A stretch of DNA of 64,000 nucleotides from Ligula intestinalis. Its lineage: Eukaryota; Platyhelminthes; Cestoda; Diphyllobothriidea; Diphyllobothriidae. Under the pieces are notes generated by a model. That model was not told the DNA's origin and searched no databases. It saw nothing but the letters and a program-made list of their open reading frames with translations. The stretch covers positions 11,762,930 to 11,826,929 of the forward strand of contig JAYGXS010000004.1 of assembly GCA_036362985.1 (NCBI GenBank), in the 5' to 3' direction. Positions 43,741-55,100 of this stretch are shown here, in pieces; position 1 is the first letter of the stretch; each line of letters begins with the position of its first letter. Both the position numbers and the translations under genes were made by a program.

Positions 43741-45466
43741 TAATTTAAAACATGCATATACGGCAGAACTTATTTGTGTCAATAAATTTCATGACAGCTC
43801 TTCAGCTGCGTCTTGTCGCTGCATAAGTATGATAACGAAGAGGACACGCAACCGTTTGAAATTTCGCAGAATGGATGACATAACAGCAAGGATCATAGTT
43901 CAGCTTAAGTAATGGTCAGGTGAAGGACACTGCACTAGTCAACGTATGGGAAGGAAGGGGGTGGGGGATTGAGGAAAAGTGAGGAAATCTACTGACAAAT
44001 ATATGATTTCACTAGACCTCGAATCCTTATTTAAAAATGTACCGCTGGACCAAACAATTAACATTATTTGTGCACACGCGCCTGAAATACTGCGCCAATT
44101 GTTAGTACTCTGTACCAAAAATGTTCAATTTCTATTTAATGGACAACTGTACAGACAATTGGACGAAGTCGCAATGGGTAGTCCACTAGGGCCCATATTC
44201 GCAGGTGTCTTTATGGGTTATCTTGACGAAAAGGCGTCACCAAGACTTAATAAGACACAATTATATCGACGATATGTGGACGATATATTCACAATTGTGG
44301 ATTGTAAGGAAGATGCCGACAAACTCCTCAATTGTATGAACACCCTGCACCCAAAAATTAAATTCACAATGGAAACAGAGCAGCATAACGAGCTATCCTT
44401 CCTAGACGTCCTCATGTCAAGAAAGGATGATGGTTCAATAACGCGCTCGGCTTTCCACAAAATACATGGAAAGGGCAGTATCTACATTTCACTAGTTTTG
44501 TGCCAATTCATTGGAAGCGAAATCTGGTACGTATTCTCTTTCAACTAGCAAGGAAAATTTGCTCTAGTGACACCCTGCCCGCAGAGGTTTCCCATATCAT
44601 AACAGCCCTAATCCATTGCGGCTATCCTGTACGCTTTATTCAGAAGTACATCAATCCTCTAGGGCCAAAATTGATGGAACATTCAGTTCAAAAAAAGCCC
44701 GTCATTATATCGTTACCCTTTAAGGGTGATGATATTTCAAATACAATCAAGCGACGCTTGCGCTGTACCATAGAAAGGACCTTAAACGCTGCAAAGCTCG
44801 TCTTCTTAAGCCCGACTACAAGAATTCCAGTAAAACGGGCAAAGGATCCCTTGCCGTTGCACGCCACTTCAAATTGCGTATATGAATTCACATGTACTCG
44901 TGGATGCAAGTACATTGGGCGCACGCAAAGGCAACTGGCGGCCAGGGCCGCTGAGCACTTGCCCAACTGGCTTTTCAAGCAAGAAGACAGAGTACCACGG
45001 TCCTCTATCACTAAACATCTGCTTGACAGCGGTCATCCTGTTGACGTCAAAACAGCATTTCGTGTATTTTTTTCGGGCCCGAACAATTCGAATGTTGCGT
45101 TACTTGGAAGCTGCTTACATACGACGATAGAAACCTGACTTATGTAAACAGCTTGACCACGTGGTCAATCTCCAATTACCCTGGTAATTGGTCACTTAGT
45201 TTTAATCTCAAAGTGATTTTCGTTTACTTTTCCTCAACCCCCCACCCCCTTTCTTCCCATACGTTGACTAGTGCAGTGTCCTTCACCTGATCATTATTTA
45301 AGCCGAACTAAGATCCTTGCTGTTATGTCATCCATTCTGTGAAATTTCAAACGGTTGCATCTCCTCTTCGTTATCATACTTATGCAGCGACAAAACGCAG
45401 CTGAAGAGCTGTCACGAAATTTATTGACGCCAATAAATTCTGCCGTATATGCGTGTTTTAAATTTG
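43741..45466 (+). mobile_element. Penelope-like element 2 enclosed by ~240-bp inverted arms
   Basis: Left arm 43741-43980 and right arm 45228-45466 are reverse complements at roughly 90% by eye (for example TATACGGCAGAA, GACAGCTCTTCAGCTGCG, GGACACTGCACTAGTCAACG). Between them is a 5'-truncated Penelope protein in plus orientation, starting at RT motif A and running through GIY-YIG. The left arm joins the truncated RT directly. It belongs to a different Penelope lineage from element 1. Confidence 0.85.
43979..45166 (+). pseudogene. 5'-truncated Penelope RT plus GIY-YIG, frameshifted
   Basis: ORF 43979-44548 begins at RT motif A (MISLDLESLFKNVPLDQT) and includes EVAMGSPLGPIFAG, YRRYVDDIFTIV and LSFLDVLMSRKDDG. 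A frameshift near 44495-44510 leads to ORF 44500-45138 with SHIITALIHCGYP and the GIY-YIG domain (YEFTCTRGCKYIGRTQRQL, ARAAEH). A second frameshift at a T-run near 45067-45073 puts the catalytic-Glu segment RMLRYLEAAYIRR in another frame, followed by a TAG and then KPDLCKQLDHVVNLQLPW. The fingers region of RT is absent. Confidence 0.85.
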
Positions 45467-48429
45467 TACCGGGGAACAATTGCTTTAGACTTCCATTAAT
45501 ATTTTCTAGGAAATATATTTGAACATACGGGTTATTTTGCTGCTAGATTGGTTTGAGCAACCGGACTTGGCCGAAGCATGTGTGCTTGCCCTCGCTTAGT
45601 CATTAATCGGCGCTCCATGCCCTGCGCCCCCTTAACTCGTTTGCTGCCCTCGCAGCCGTTGACCCCCCTACTCGTAATTCTCTTATAAACTGGAGGCAAT
45701 GCATCTTCGTCATTCACACGACTACTTGTATATTCGCCCACTTTTTCACCTATTGTGCCGTGTTAAGCTTACTGTTTATTTCGATGGAACGACAAAAATA
45801 CGCAAGTTATTGTGACTGTCTTCTGACATAGCTTTTGTATTCGGGTATGTGCGTTCAGGTGAATAAACGGGGCAAAATTACGAAACCTAAACAACATTAA
45901 CATACACAAGGGCATCGAAAATCAGTGTGAAAATACCGTATTACTTAAGCAGTCTGACTTGATCAATCATGAACGCAGCCCCAACAAGTACTTAAACGGT
46001 CATTTCTACAGAATGTAGTTCTCGCCGACGACTAAAGAGGAACTTGTTCAAAAGCCGGCAACCTGTCGTAACTGAAATACCTTGATGCACAATAACAAAT
46101 CTTAGAAGCCAACCTAATTAATGGTTCCAAATCGAAAATACATTTCACCAACTTTTACTAAGAAAAATGTTCTCTAAGGGCTTCTGTGTGGGCGACTCGG
46201 AGGCGAAACAAATCGAAACACCATATTTCGCCTCGCCAATAGAAGGAAGCCAAACTGACGACATGAGCAGTATACTTACTGGCAAATATCAAAATCCAGA
46301 AAATTGATCCCTTGCTTAAGAGAACTGTGACTAGTCTTCTACATTCAGGACGTTTTCCTACGAAGGTTTGGGTGTTAACTCGGCGGAATATCTCTACCGT
46401 GGTGATGGCGTTCGTGGACTATGAGCCCTGCACCAGACTTCGTCCTGAGGTCTGACCCTGCAACCAGCTAACTCCTCAACCGTCAGCAAGCATCCATTCG
46501 CTGACACGCCCTTATCTGGTGCAGGATACAGCTTCTATTATGCTGAATGGAGGCTGACAACAGCGTGCACTCGTTACAACCCTTTCCCGCCCCGAACTTC
46601 TCTCATTCGACGGGCTGCAGTTTTTTCTAATAAAAAACACCAGTTACTGACAAACACTAGTAAGAACTTTGATGCGTTTTTTTTTTCACTGTCGACTCGT
46701 CCCCACTGTATTTTTCTGTACATCCTGCCTGTAAACTGGTAATAAATACAACAACAACTACTAAACAGTCTGTATATTAGAAGACGCACAAGCCTCGAGA
46801 AGTGACCCAGGCATTGAGATCTTTTTTAAAGATTTAAACGAGGGTTCGAGCGCGAAAATTAGACGGCGCAAAAGACAGAAGACTCGGTTAAGCATCAAAA
46901 ATACCGACATCTTTTTTGTAATCAAAATGCCTGAACAAAGGCCCAAAAATAGGATTCACATCTAAAAAGGCCAATCAAATTAATCACGAATCGTTGGAAG
47001 AATCTTCGGATGAACTGGGTTTTAGGATGAATGGTTCAGCTACGGTGGAAGCTAAAATAGAGAGAGCAGAGAGAATAAGCATAAAATGCAGCCAACAGGA
47101 CGACAGAGAAAAGTTCAACAAACTGAGGGTTAGACAAAGCGGCTAAATGACAAGTCTCTCTCAAAATTGACTTCCCCTATGTAGTGAATCAGAGGTGGTG
47201 CACGTGCAAGAAAGAAATGACAAGGCATTTCAGAGTAATCATACAAAGTTCTGGAAGACTAAGAGCATCGCACCAAAACGCTTCACCGCATGATCTCCAC
47301 TAAGCGGTTTCTTTTAATAGACTAAGAACCCTAACTAGAAAGCGTTGCGATTCAGCATACTCTCAGCGTAGCGCACTAGTCTCAAACGTCTTGAATGTAA
47401 GGGAGATCAGCCGCCTTACTGGTTATGTCAGGTGATTGTAGGGGCTCCACCTTCCGCGTCACGCCATGCATGAGATCACGTGGTCGCAAGCCTGGACCTG
47501 CCTTCGGGACAAGAACGCGAGCGGTCCACTTACATGCGGGCACTAGTTAGCCTCCGCCCGTCTGGCCATTCATTGTCAAGGCCGACTCACAAAGGACCTC
47601 ACTGCACTGACTTCCTACGCTCTCACCACTTCCGACCAAGCACCCCTCGCAGCTGACCGTGCGGTCCGACAGTCAACTTCTTCCCACCCATTCCTCACTA
47701 TCGCTGTACAAAATAAACTATTCCCTCTACTCTGGCCTCCCACTTTTCTTTCCACATACAACCGGGCCTAAAGATAGCGCTGGCTAGGGTTCAACCCAAT
47801 AGATTAACCCTCCGGGAATTTACCTCTTCCATAGGCCACATTCTCGACCGTAATGAATCATCCCACAGGTACCACATTGCAAGCTGCCTGTTAGTGTGAG
47901 AGATTTTTCACCTCCACAGAACAATTGCGCCATGATACAGTGTGTTTTGATCAAACCGTTCACATTTGTAATCCACCTAATTATCTACATGAACTTTTCC
48001 GAAAAATTTGTCGCGTTTTTTTCGTGACCGGTAATACAGCACTTCCACTAGACTACTATAATTTCAACGTATCCTCATAAAACAAGAAGTCAAGCCACCG
48101 GTGCTCGGCACTAACATAAAAGGGTCGCGCGTGAGCGGCCTCACGCTAACAGGACGGACATAATGTATCTTTAGACAAGACCCGATAGCGCAGTCATACG
48201 CTCCGTCTCAACCAAAAACCGGACTTTTGTCCGAAAAGTTAATGTACACGGAACGTACATTATCTGGGCTAGGATAAGGGCTAATGGGCCGGAAATTCCT
48301 GTCACTCTCGGATATATTCACCTGCCTACAAGCCCCAAGACAGAACGGGACAAGTGAGTTCCGTTAGCGATCACTGAACGTTCACCTATGAGTGTCAGTA
48401 TCTCCCGGTCTCAACCGAAAAGACGAGGA
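45467..48429. other. Intergenic region, nothing recognised
   Basis: No coding homology, RNA gene or terminal repeats seen. AATAAA-type strings occur but without a gene to attach them to. Confidence 0.4.
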
Positions 48430-48565
48430 GCCCGGGGCTCATTGGTTAGTGTTGGACTTCCGATTTACAGGTCACAGATTCGAGCCTCGTATAGGGCACC
48501 ATTGGGGGTCAATTATGACTGCCTGGTAATGAATGATGGGCCAGAAAGAGCTATTCCAGCCTTAG
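48430..48565 (+). repeat. tRNA-derived SINE
   Basis: GGCTCATTGGTTAGTGTTGG is an A-box-like start and AGATTCGAGCCTC a good B box 35-40 nt later. The tail GACTGCCTGGTAATGAATGA...GGGCCAGAAAGAGC resembles the tails at 54350, 56020 and 56590. No cloverleaf closes. Confidence 0.6.
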
Positions 48566-48904
48566 TTGTCACTGTCGATAATATTCAATGGCCACCTTAA
48601 CTCCCCGGCCCTTCTAGCTATCTGTGTCCAGCGCCAAATGCTTGTCGCCATGCGACCGCCTACGAGGACTATAGCCTGGAGCTTCAAGGGAACTAGCATG
48701 TTCGGGTACGCAAAAGGATCTCTACATGGTAAATTTTGCGTGAAAGCTACTGTCAACCACCATTAGGACGCCGCATATTTTGGCAAACCAGGCTGTCAGC
48801 AGGGGCTGACACCACCACCTGGCAGCGATCAAGTTGTTGTGGCCACAAAAATGATCGTCTAGGGCGGTAATTAGCCTACAGCAGCGACACGTGAATAGCA
48901 TTAC

Positions 48905-49174
48905 CTTTTGGTCTGGAGGATGCCGATGCCGTGGATGCTTTTGCTGTTTGTAAAGCTGGTTCCCCCGCCCTCTCATCCTCCACGGGGGCAAGGCTTTCAA
49001 ACACAGTATCCAATTCCTCGAAGGTGAAAGCCAAACTGGCAGGGGAGGCAAGCATCTGGCGAATACGTTTCAGCTTGGCCAAATCTATCTCCTTTGTATT
49101 CGGCGGCGAGACCGGGGGTGAATAGGCCGGTGGTCGCTTGACTGCACGTTTCGGTTTGCGCTCATGGGACAGTT
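48905..49174 (-). CDS. Basic and helical exon of the coiled-coil gene
   Basis: A 270-nt exon with acceptor CCTTTTTTAG and donor GTAATG. It encodes SHERKPKRAVKRPPAYSPP, then DLAKLKRIRQMLASPA and FTFEELDTVFESL. The likely upstream partner is 49644-49491 via a GTCAGT donor, with phase agreeing. After this exon the frame may end within a few codons; I could not place the true stop. Confidence 0.55.
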
Positions 49175-52100
49175 CTAAAAAAGGCAGAGAAAAATCGAAG
49201 CTGAAAATGAGTGAAATCGAAAGCTTTGTGCGAGACGCATGTGAGGCGGAGGCTTCACGCCACTTCCGCCACTGTACACAACTTCGCCTCTGATCGGCTT
49301 GATTATGAGATATCCCCGGCACTGTGAGACAAACTGAAGTTGATTCAGCTTAATTCAAGTGTTTGACTACCTCACCGTAAGCACTTAAACTGGCTAGGGA
49401 GGTTTATATCTGACGCAATAACTGGGACCAAGGATCGGGCAGCAACTGTTTCATCGAAGTGGGACCCTTATGCAAACTTAATTAACTGACGCCCTTTCCC
49501 AGCTTCCCCATCAGGTTCTGATTCGTGTGGAGTTAGGTCCAAATCAACAGTGGTCGCGGGTGGATCACATTGAAATGCTGACGCCCAGAACGGGGCAAGC
49601 CACTGATCAGGGGAGTCACGGATGCGCTCTTGTTGATAAATGGGCTGCAGCAAAAATAGACTCGTAGGGCGCTCGTAGTCGAGTTGTTTAGCTCTATTAG
49701 TCAAAGCGCGCGATCCTGCGGAAGGAGAGAGTGCGATGGATGCTACGCAAGTCTACGATCACCAAAAAACGATTCACGCGCAAGTCAACGTGCCTGCGCC
49801 CATCGTGGCATGGAACACACGATGGATATCCTCCGAAACAACTTTCGAATGGGATGCAGAGAGATTCAACCGCTTTCGCCTTTATTGCATCAGCACGGGC
49901 AAGATGGGAATTCATACGATGATACTATGGACAGGACCGGTGTCCTCAGCACGCATGCCCTGCTGAGACAGATACAAGGGCCGCGGTGTGACCACACCGT
50001 GAGAACAGACGACGAGCGTCTGCCCGAAGCACTTTTATACAGTGGTGTCGTTATGGCCGCTCGTGAAGACAGCGGACCAAGGATACCCTGGAGATCCCCT
50101 TCAAACACCTAGAAATCGCAAAATGCAGCATTCAATGTCACAGAAAACGTGAAAATTTGCCTTTCTAATAGACGACTGTGCTGTGTTACACAGGAAATCA
50201 AGGCACTACTACCTTACGTATAGGGGGAATGTTGTCCACCGTCCACAGAGCAAGAAAGTGGAATTTTCGACCGATATGTAGGGGAATGCGAATAAAGCTT
50301 AAGCCCCCTCTTTAGAGGATCTGACCACCTCATGAAATCGACGAAGATTACGGGTACTGAAATGGTCGTTCCCAGCTGGAACCTGGGGGGGGGGCAGCAA
50401 TTTGGGTCGAAGCACCACCGGCCGTGGTTAGCTGGTAAGCCGATAGTGCTTATCACAGTGGCCCTCATCTTTTTTACGGAGAAAAATAAAGTGACACCGC
50501 TCGTGAGAGCCAAGATAGGTTCCCGTTTCGAAGTCCCAAGGCAAAAAGGAAAGGTGGATTGCTGCTCTGCAAACGGGAGGGGGTTCCGTGGACACCATTC
50601 TCCGCCTAGACCATATTACTTTCGCGGGTATTTAGCAGGGGCGGGAGCAAGTGAGAAGCCGTAATCGTGCGGCTGCCCCCGTGGATTAAATAAGGCAGAA
50701 GTCGGGAAACTTGGACAACTGGTAGGTTCGAGAGGAGATGCGGCAGTCCAGGGGTGCTTACGGGAGACACACTTAGAAATGCCATGCAGAGACATACACG
50801 TAGTAATGAATGCAAAAAGTGGTTGGAACACCCCCCCCCTCGAGTACTGCTTGTTTTCGGTCAGTCACGTCTGGCTGAGCAGACAAGGACCCGGTTGATA
50901 CTTATGAGTATTTCGGCTAAAATCTAAAAGTGCATCTTACTGGCTTTTGGAGAATGCAAGGAATCGTCCACCGGAGGAGGAGGGCTGGGCGCAGGCAGAG
51001 TTGTGGTCACCGTCGACTGGACCGATGTCAGCGATACGATTGGTCGACCTGATATGGCCTCACCAGACGCGTCCGTTCCGGCACACATCTGCACCTCCGA
51101 AGCCCGAACAGTGACGCTTGTGGAATCCTGTGTCGGTGAAGGGGACCTGCTGTCGACAACGACGGCAGGCAGCGGCGCATCCTCTGGCAGGTCTTGACAA
51201 CTTTCAGGAGGCCCGACAGTTCTCAAGTCAGGCGGAGGGGTTGGTAACAGGGAACGACGGACAGATTGTGCATCGGAGGCAGGACTAGGCGGTAGTGCAG
51301 AAGGACCTGGAGGATCACTGTTGTCCGCTGCAACCGTGGCAGGCTGTTTGGGAGAATCAGATTCAGACTCCATCGGTGAGTCAGATTGGTCCATTTCTGA
51401 AAGGGAGGGGGCGAGATCTGAGGAGAAGGGCAGGACAGTGCAAACATACAGAAAAACCCACAGACTAAACCTCTAACAAGCATTCTTCCTGCTCTAACAT
51501 TACCACGGGATATCAGTCGAGGTTTCGAAAACAGACAACGCAACCAGCGACTAAAACGGCAGACTGAAAAATGCGGCGTCCGATAAAATACTAGACGCTT
51601 TAAAGTTATATATAAGCACAAACAAGATAGTCCTGTGATACAACCAACCCCAGATAACTACATAAACACAAAACAGCGGTTGAGGGGAAAACGACAAATA
51701 CCTTTAGCCATTTGAGTTACCCTGACAATCGACAGTTTGCCCATCGTTTTTGATTATGCCCACCATATGGTCCAAATTGGTTGGTACAGGGACGATAAAT
51801 TGCGCGTCATTTAGTTTTAAACGATAATAGGCTTGTGCAGCATCTACCACACTCTCTCTTCCCTCACTCAACTGAACCCATAGTCAAGACAGAATCAAGA
51901 AGACCGAGGTGGGAGCAGGTGAAAGGTCGCCCGTCCCATGCGTGCCAGTACACCTGGCTAGGATCCCAACTACGTGAGAGTATTACAACGGCCACATCAG
52001 GAAGGAGCCATTAAAGCCTGCCTCTCAGTCCGATAGTCGGTCACTTCACGAAATTAAAGTTGGCACCTTTCGTAAACTGAGAATGAGGGCAATTCATTTG

Positions 52101-55100
52101 ACCCAATTATGAAAAACTCAGCAGCCTCGGTGGGATGTTAGCTCAAGCCAGTGAGGGGAAGACTTTAGTACAGCTGCCAACGCTATAGCCGACTGAGCTA
52201 TCGCGGTCCCACCGGGAGCAGTGGTTTTCTGCTATTGCATTCTGCTTACGTCTCTGATGATGAATACGCGACGGATATCGAAACGTCAGACGAATAAAAG
52301 TGTTCTCCCAGCGACCGAATCTTCCTCTTTTCAATTACTTCCTGGTAATCGCGTGTTCGCTCTTATTGGCGGCTTAATTACACTTGGGTCAAATGATGGC
52401 ACAAATAAACGAGAAACTGCACGAGCGTGTCAACTTCAAAGAGTTAAGTTTTCACCGATATCTCAATTTATAGGTATTGTGCTTTGATGTGGTTTACTGT
52501 AACTGAATCATTTAGTTTGTTCTTGCTCTTGTTGTGTTTTAGTTTTCAGAGGCAGACTTATGAATCACTGTATACGTTGCTTGACTTATAGCCGCGTGTT
52601 TCAACCCATGAACGTCATTTCTAAAAATCTCACGAGGCACTGGATTTACTACTTCGGTGTGGGTTTCGACAGTTACCTTATCAACTGAACTGCTTGAAAA
52701 TGTATTAGTTAATCGGATTATACAGAAAAATTCGTTATTACGACATCTAAGTCCTAGAGGAACTCGAGAAACAAATGATCCCATGAACCTATCACACAGA
52801 AGTATTAACGTAAATGCAACTGTCAGCTAAAAAAAGATAATAGAAGCGCAAGTTGCGACTACGATTGTACGTGGTCATTGCGTAAAATTAAAAAACCTAC
52901 CTTTAAGCAGGGCCGACCTCCTCTCCTTCAGCTTTATTTTCTCCTTTTTCGTCTAAAAACGAAAAAGTGCATTGAATGAGGTTAGGTAGAAAAGAGAAAG
53001 TTACTTTTTTCGAAAGTTCAAAATCAACCAACTGGCGTAGATATTTAACACGCAGAGGTGAGTATCATAAAGCCAGACGACGTCAGTTGGTTCAAGCTAA
53101 TTACAGACCCACAAAGGAGTCAAACACGCCCTTTTAGAGCAGTAAGCGCACGAAACCCGATCTAGACCAATTGTAGCACGCGTAGACGGATGCTAAAAGC
53201 TGCCTAGCCAAACTTGTCTCAATTTACCCTGGTCCACATCTGCCATTGCAATTTGACGAGTCAACAGGACATAATGAGGAGGCGGCTCGTATCAGCTATG
53301 ATCTGGATCAGTACAACGCTAAAATATGTACTGCCCGCCCAGAAAGAAGCAGAGAGAGAAACATTTTGTCGACCCTGACATTTTGACTCGATGCTAGCTG
53401 GGAGAACATGGGACGAATACAACTCGATCGTTTGTCGATCTTCACACATCGAAAAAAACCAAGCAAAACTGCAACTGTGATAGACATGCAGGACGTGCCT
53501 GATAAGTTAGTTAGAGCACTGAAATCGGCAGACAAATAGGATATGCACGTTTTAACTTTTCGATCTCTTTTAACATTATTGTGTTCACTTGTACTAAACG
53601 TCTAAGAAGTAAACCTTATAGGCTCAGTTCAAAAGTGTTATCCCAACCAAAATTAATGGGCTTCGGCGAGATAACCACATCATATCCATAAACTACTGAA
53701 ATGCGAGTAGTAGAATACGCATGTTGCATGACTTTGTTGTGCTGCCAGCTCGTTAAATCATATAATATGGATATGCATGTTTTTGCAGTTAATTTTATGT
53801 GAGTCGCTGGTGCGTAAGTATACCTTTACATCGACGAAGCAAATTCGAGCAACGTACACAATAGCGATCAGTTGTAGAGAAACTGCAGTCAGCATCATCA
53901 AGCGGAAGAAGGGTCATTAACTGAAATAACTTTACTCGGAGTCACACGCGTCAAACCCTGTGCCACGGACAGCAGTCTACAAATACTCACTTGTGATAAA
54001 TGGTATTCCGGTCCGATTACCAAAGCCGAAGTTATGGTGTCTTAAAGCTAAGAAGTTTTCATACGATATGACAGTTCGACCGTCGGTATCGACAATGTGC
54101 ACCGCGTGTGAGAGTGTAAGTTTTCAATGAAAGTTAGGGGACGCTCACCAATCGCGCTATGGGACATAATCGTCGGTTTGTGCCACAGAGCTCGCTCTCG
54201 ATTCCCACTGCCAGCCGCACCGCGGGTAGTATACTGATAGTTCGACTATGTCCACCGCGTGCTTCCTAGCAGGCTAGTACTACAGTCCCAGGTTTTAAAA
54301 GCCACCGAGGTTGCAAGTTCAACCTCGGATTGGATATGGTTAGCTGATAACGCCTAATAAACCATCAATGACCATCCCAGTCTCGTCTGCCTTTGTCTGT
54401 GACTGCGCTCCCTCGACTTCAATGCATATCACAATGTTCCGTCTCCTTTTCATCCTTATACTGACGTGTTCTGCCTTCCTTTAGGTAATAAACAAACGGT
54501 CAAGGCCCATGTATTTCGGCTGAGATAACACTTTTGAACAGAGCCTATAAGGTTCCACTCCTAGTGATTTACTCCAAGTCAACGTATAAATTTTTGGGGA
54601 GATCGAAAACTAACACAATGTGTCAGTTTGACCGTCGGTTTCGAGGATTTCCAACGCGTGCATCCGCAGTGGCTTTCGAGTGAGTTAGTTTTAAGTGAAA
54701 GTAGACTTGCGCGGCATCTACCGCACTGTCTCTTTCTTCCCCCACCTATGACCGGTGGAAAAGCAGAGTCAAGAAGAGTTGTGTTGGGATTAGCGCGGCC
54801 GGAGCCGCCCCTATGTGTGCCACGACGCCCAACCCCAATAATGCCTGCCATACCCTGATCTGGCCTCCACAGATACAATGTATAATGTGAATGACATGCA
54901 CAGTTTAATTCTGCTAAAGATGATTGACCACACGCAGTCTATAGGAACGAGCACATCCCTCTTCAAGAATGTTTTGCGCATGTCTGTCTATATGCGACAA
55001 GAGCGATCTAAAAGGCGTTCCTAGCAAACAATGAAGGCGTAAGATTATAGCAGCAGACCTACAGCGAATGGAAAACCCTATTTAGTGGTTGGCACATTGG

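Noticed and set aside
49684..50112. 142-codon plus-strand ORF
   Set aside because: No recognisable motif; the start overlaps a dispersed repeat and three frames are open together.
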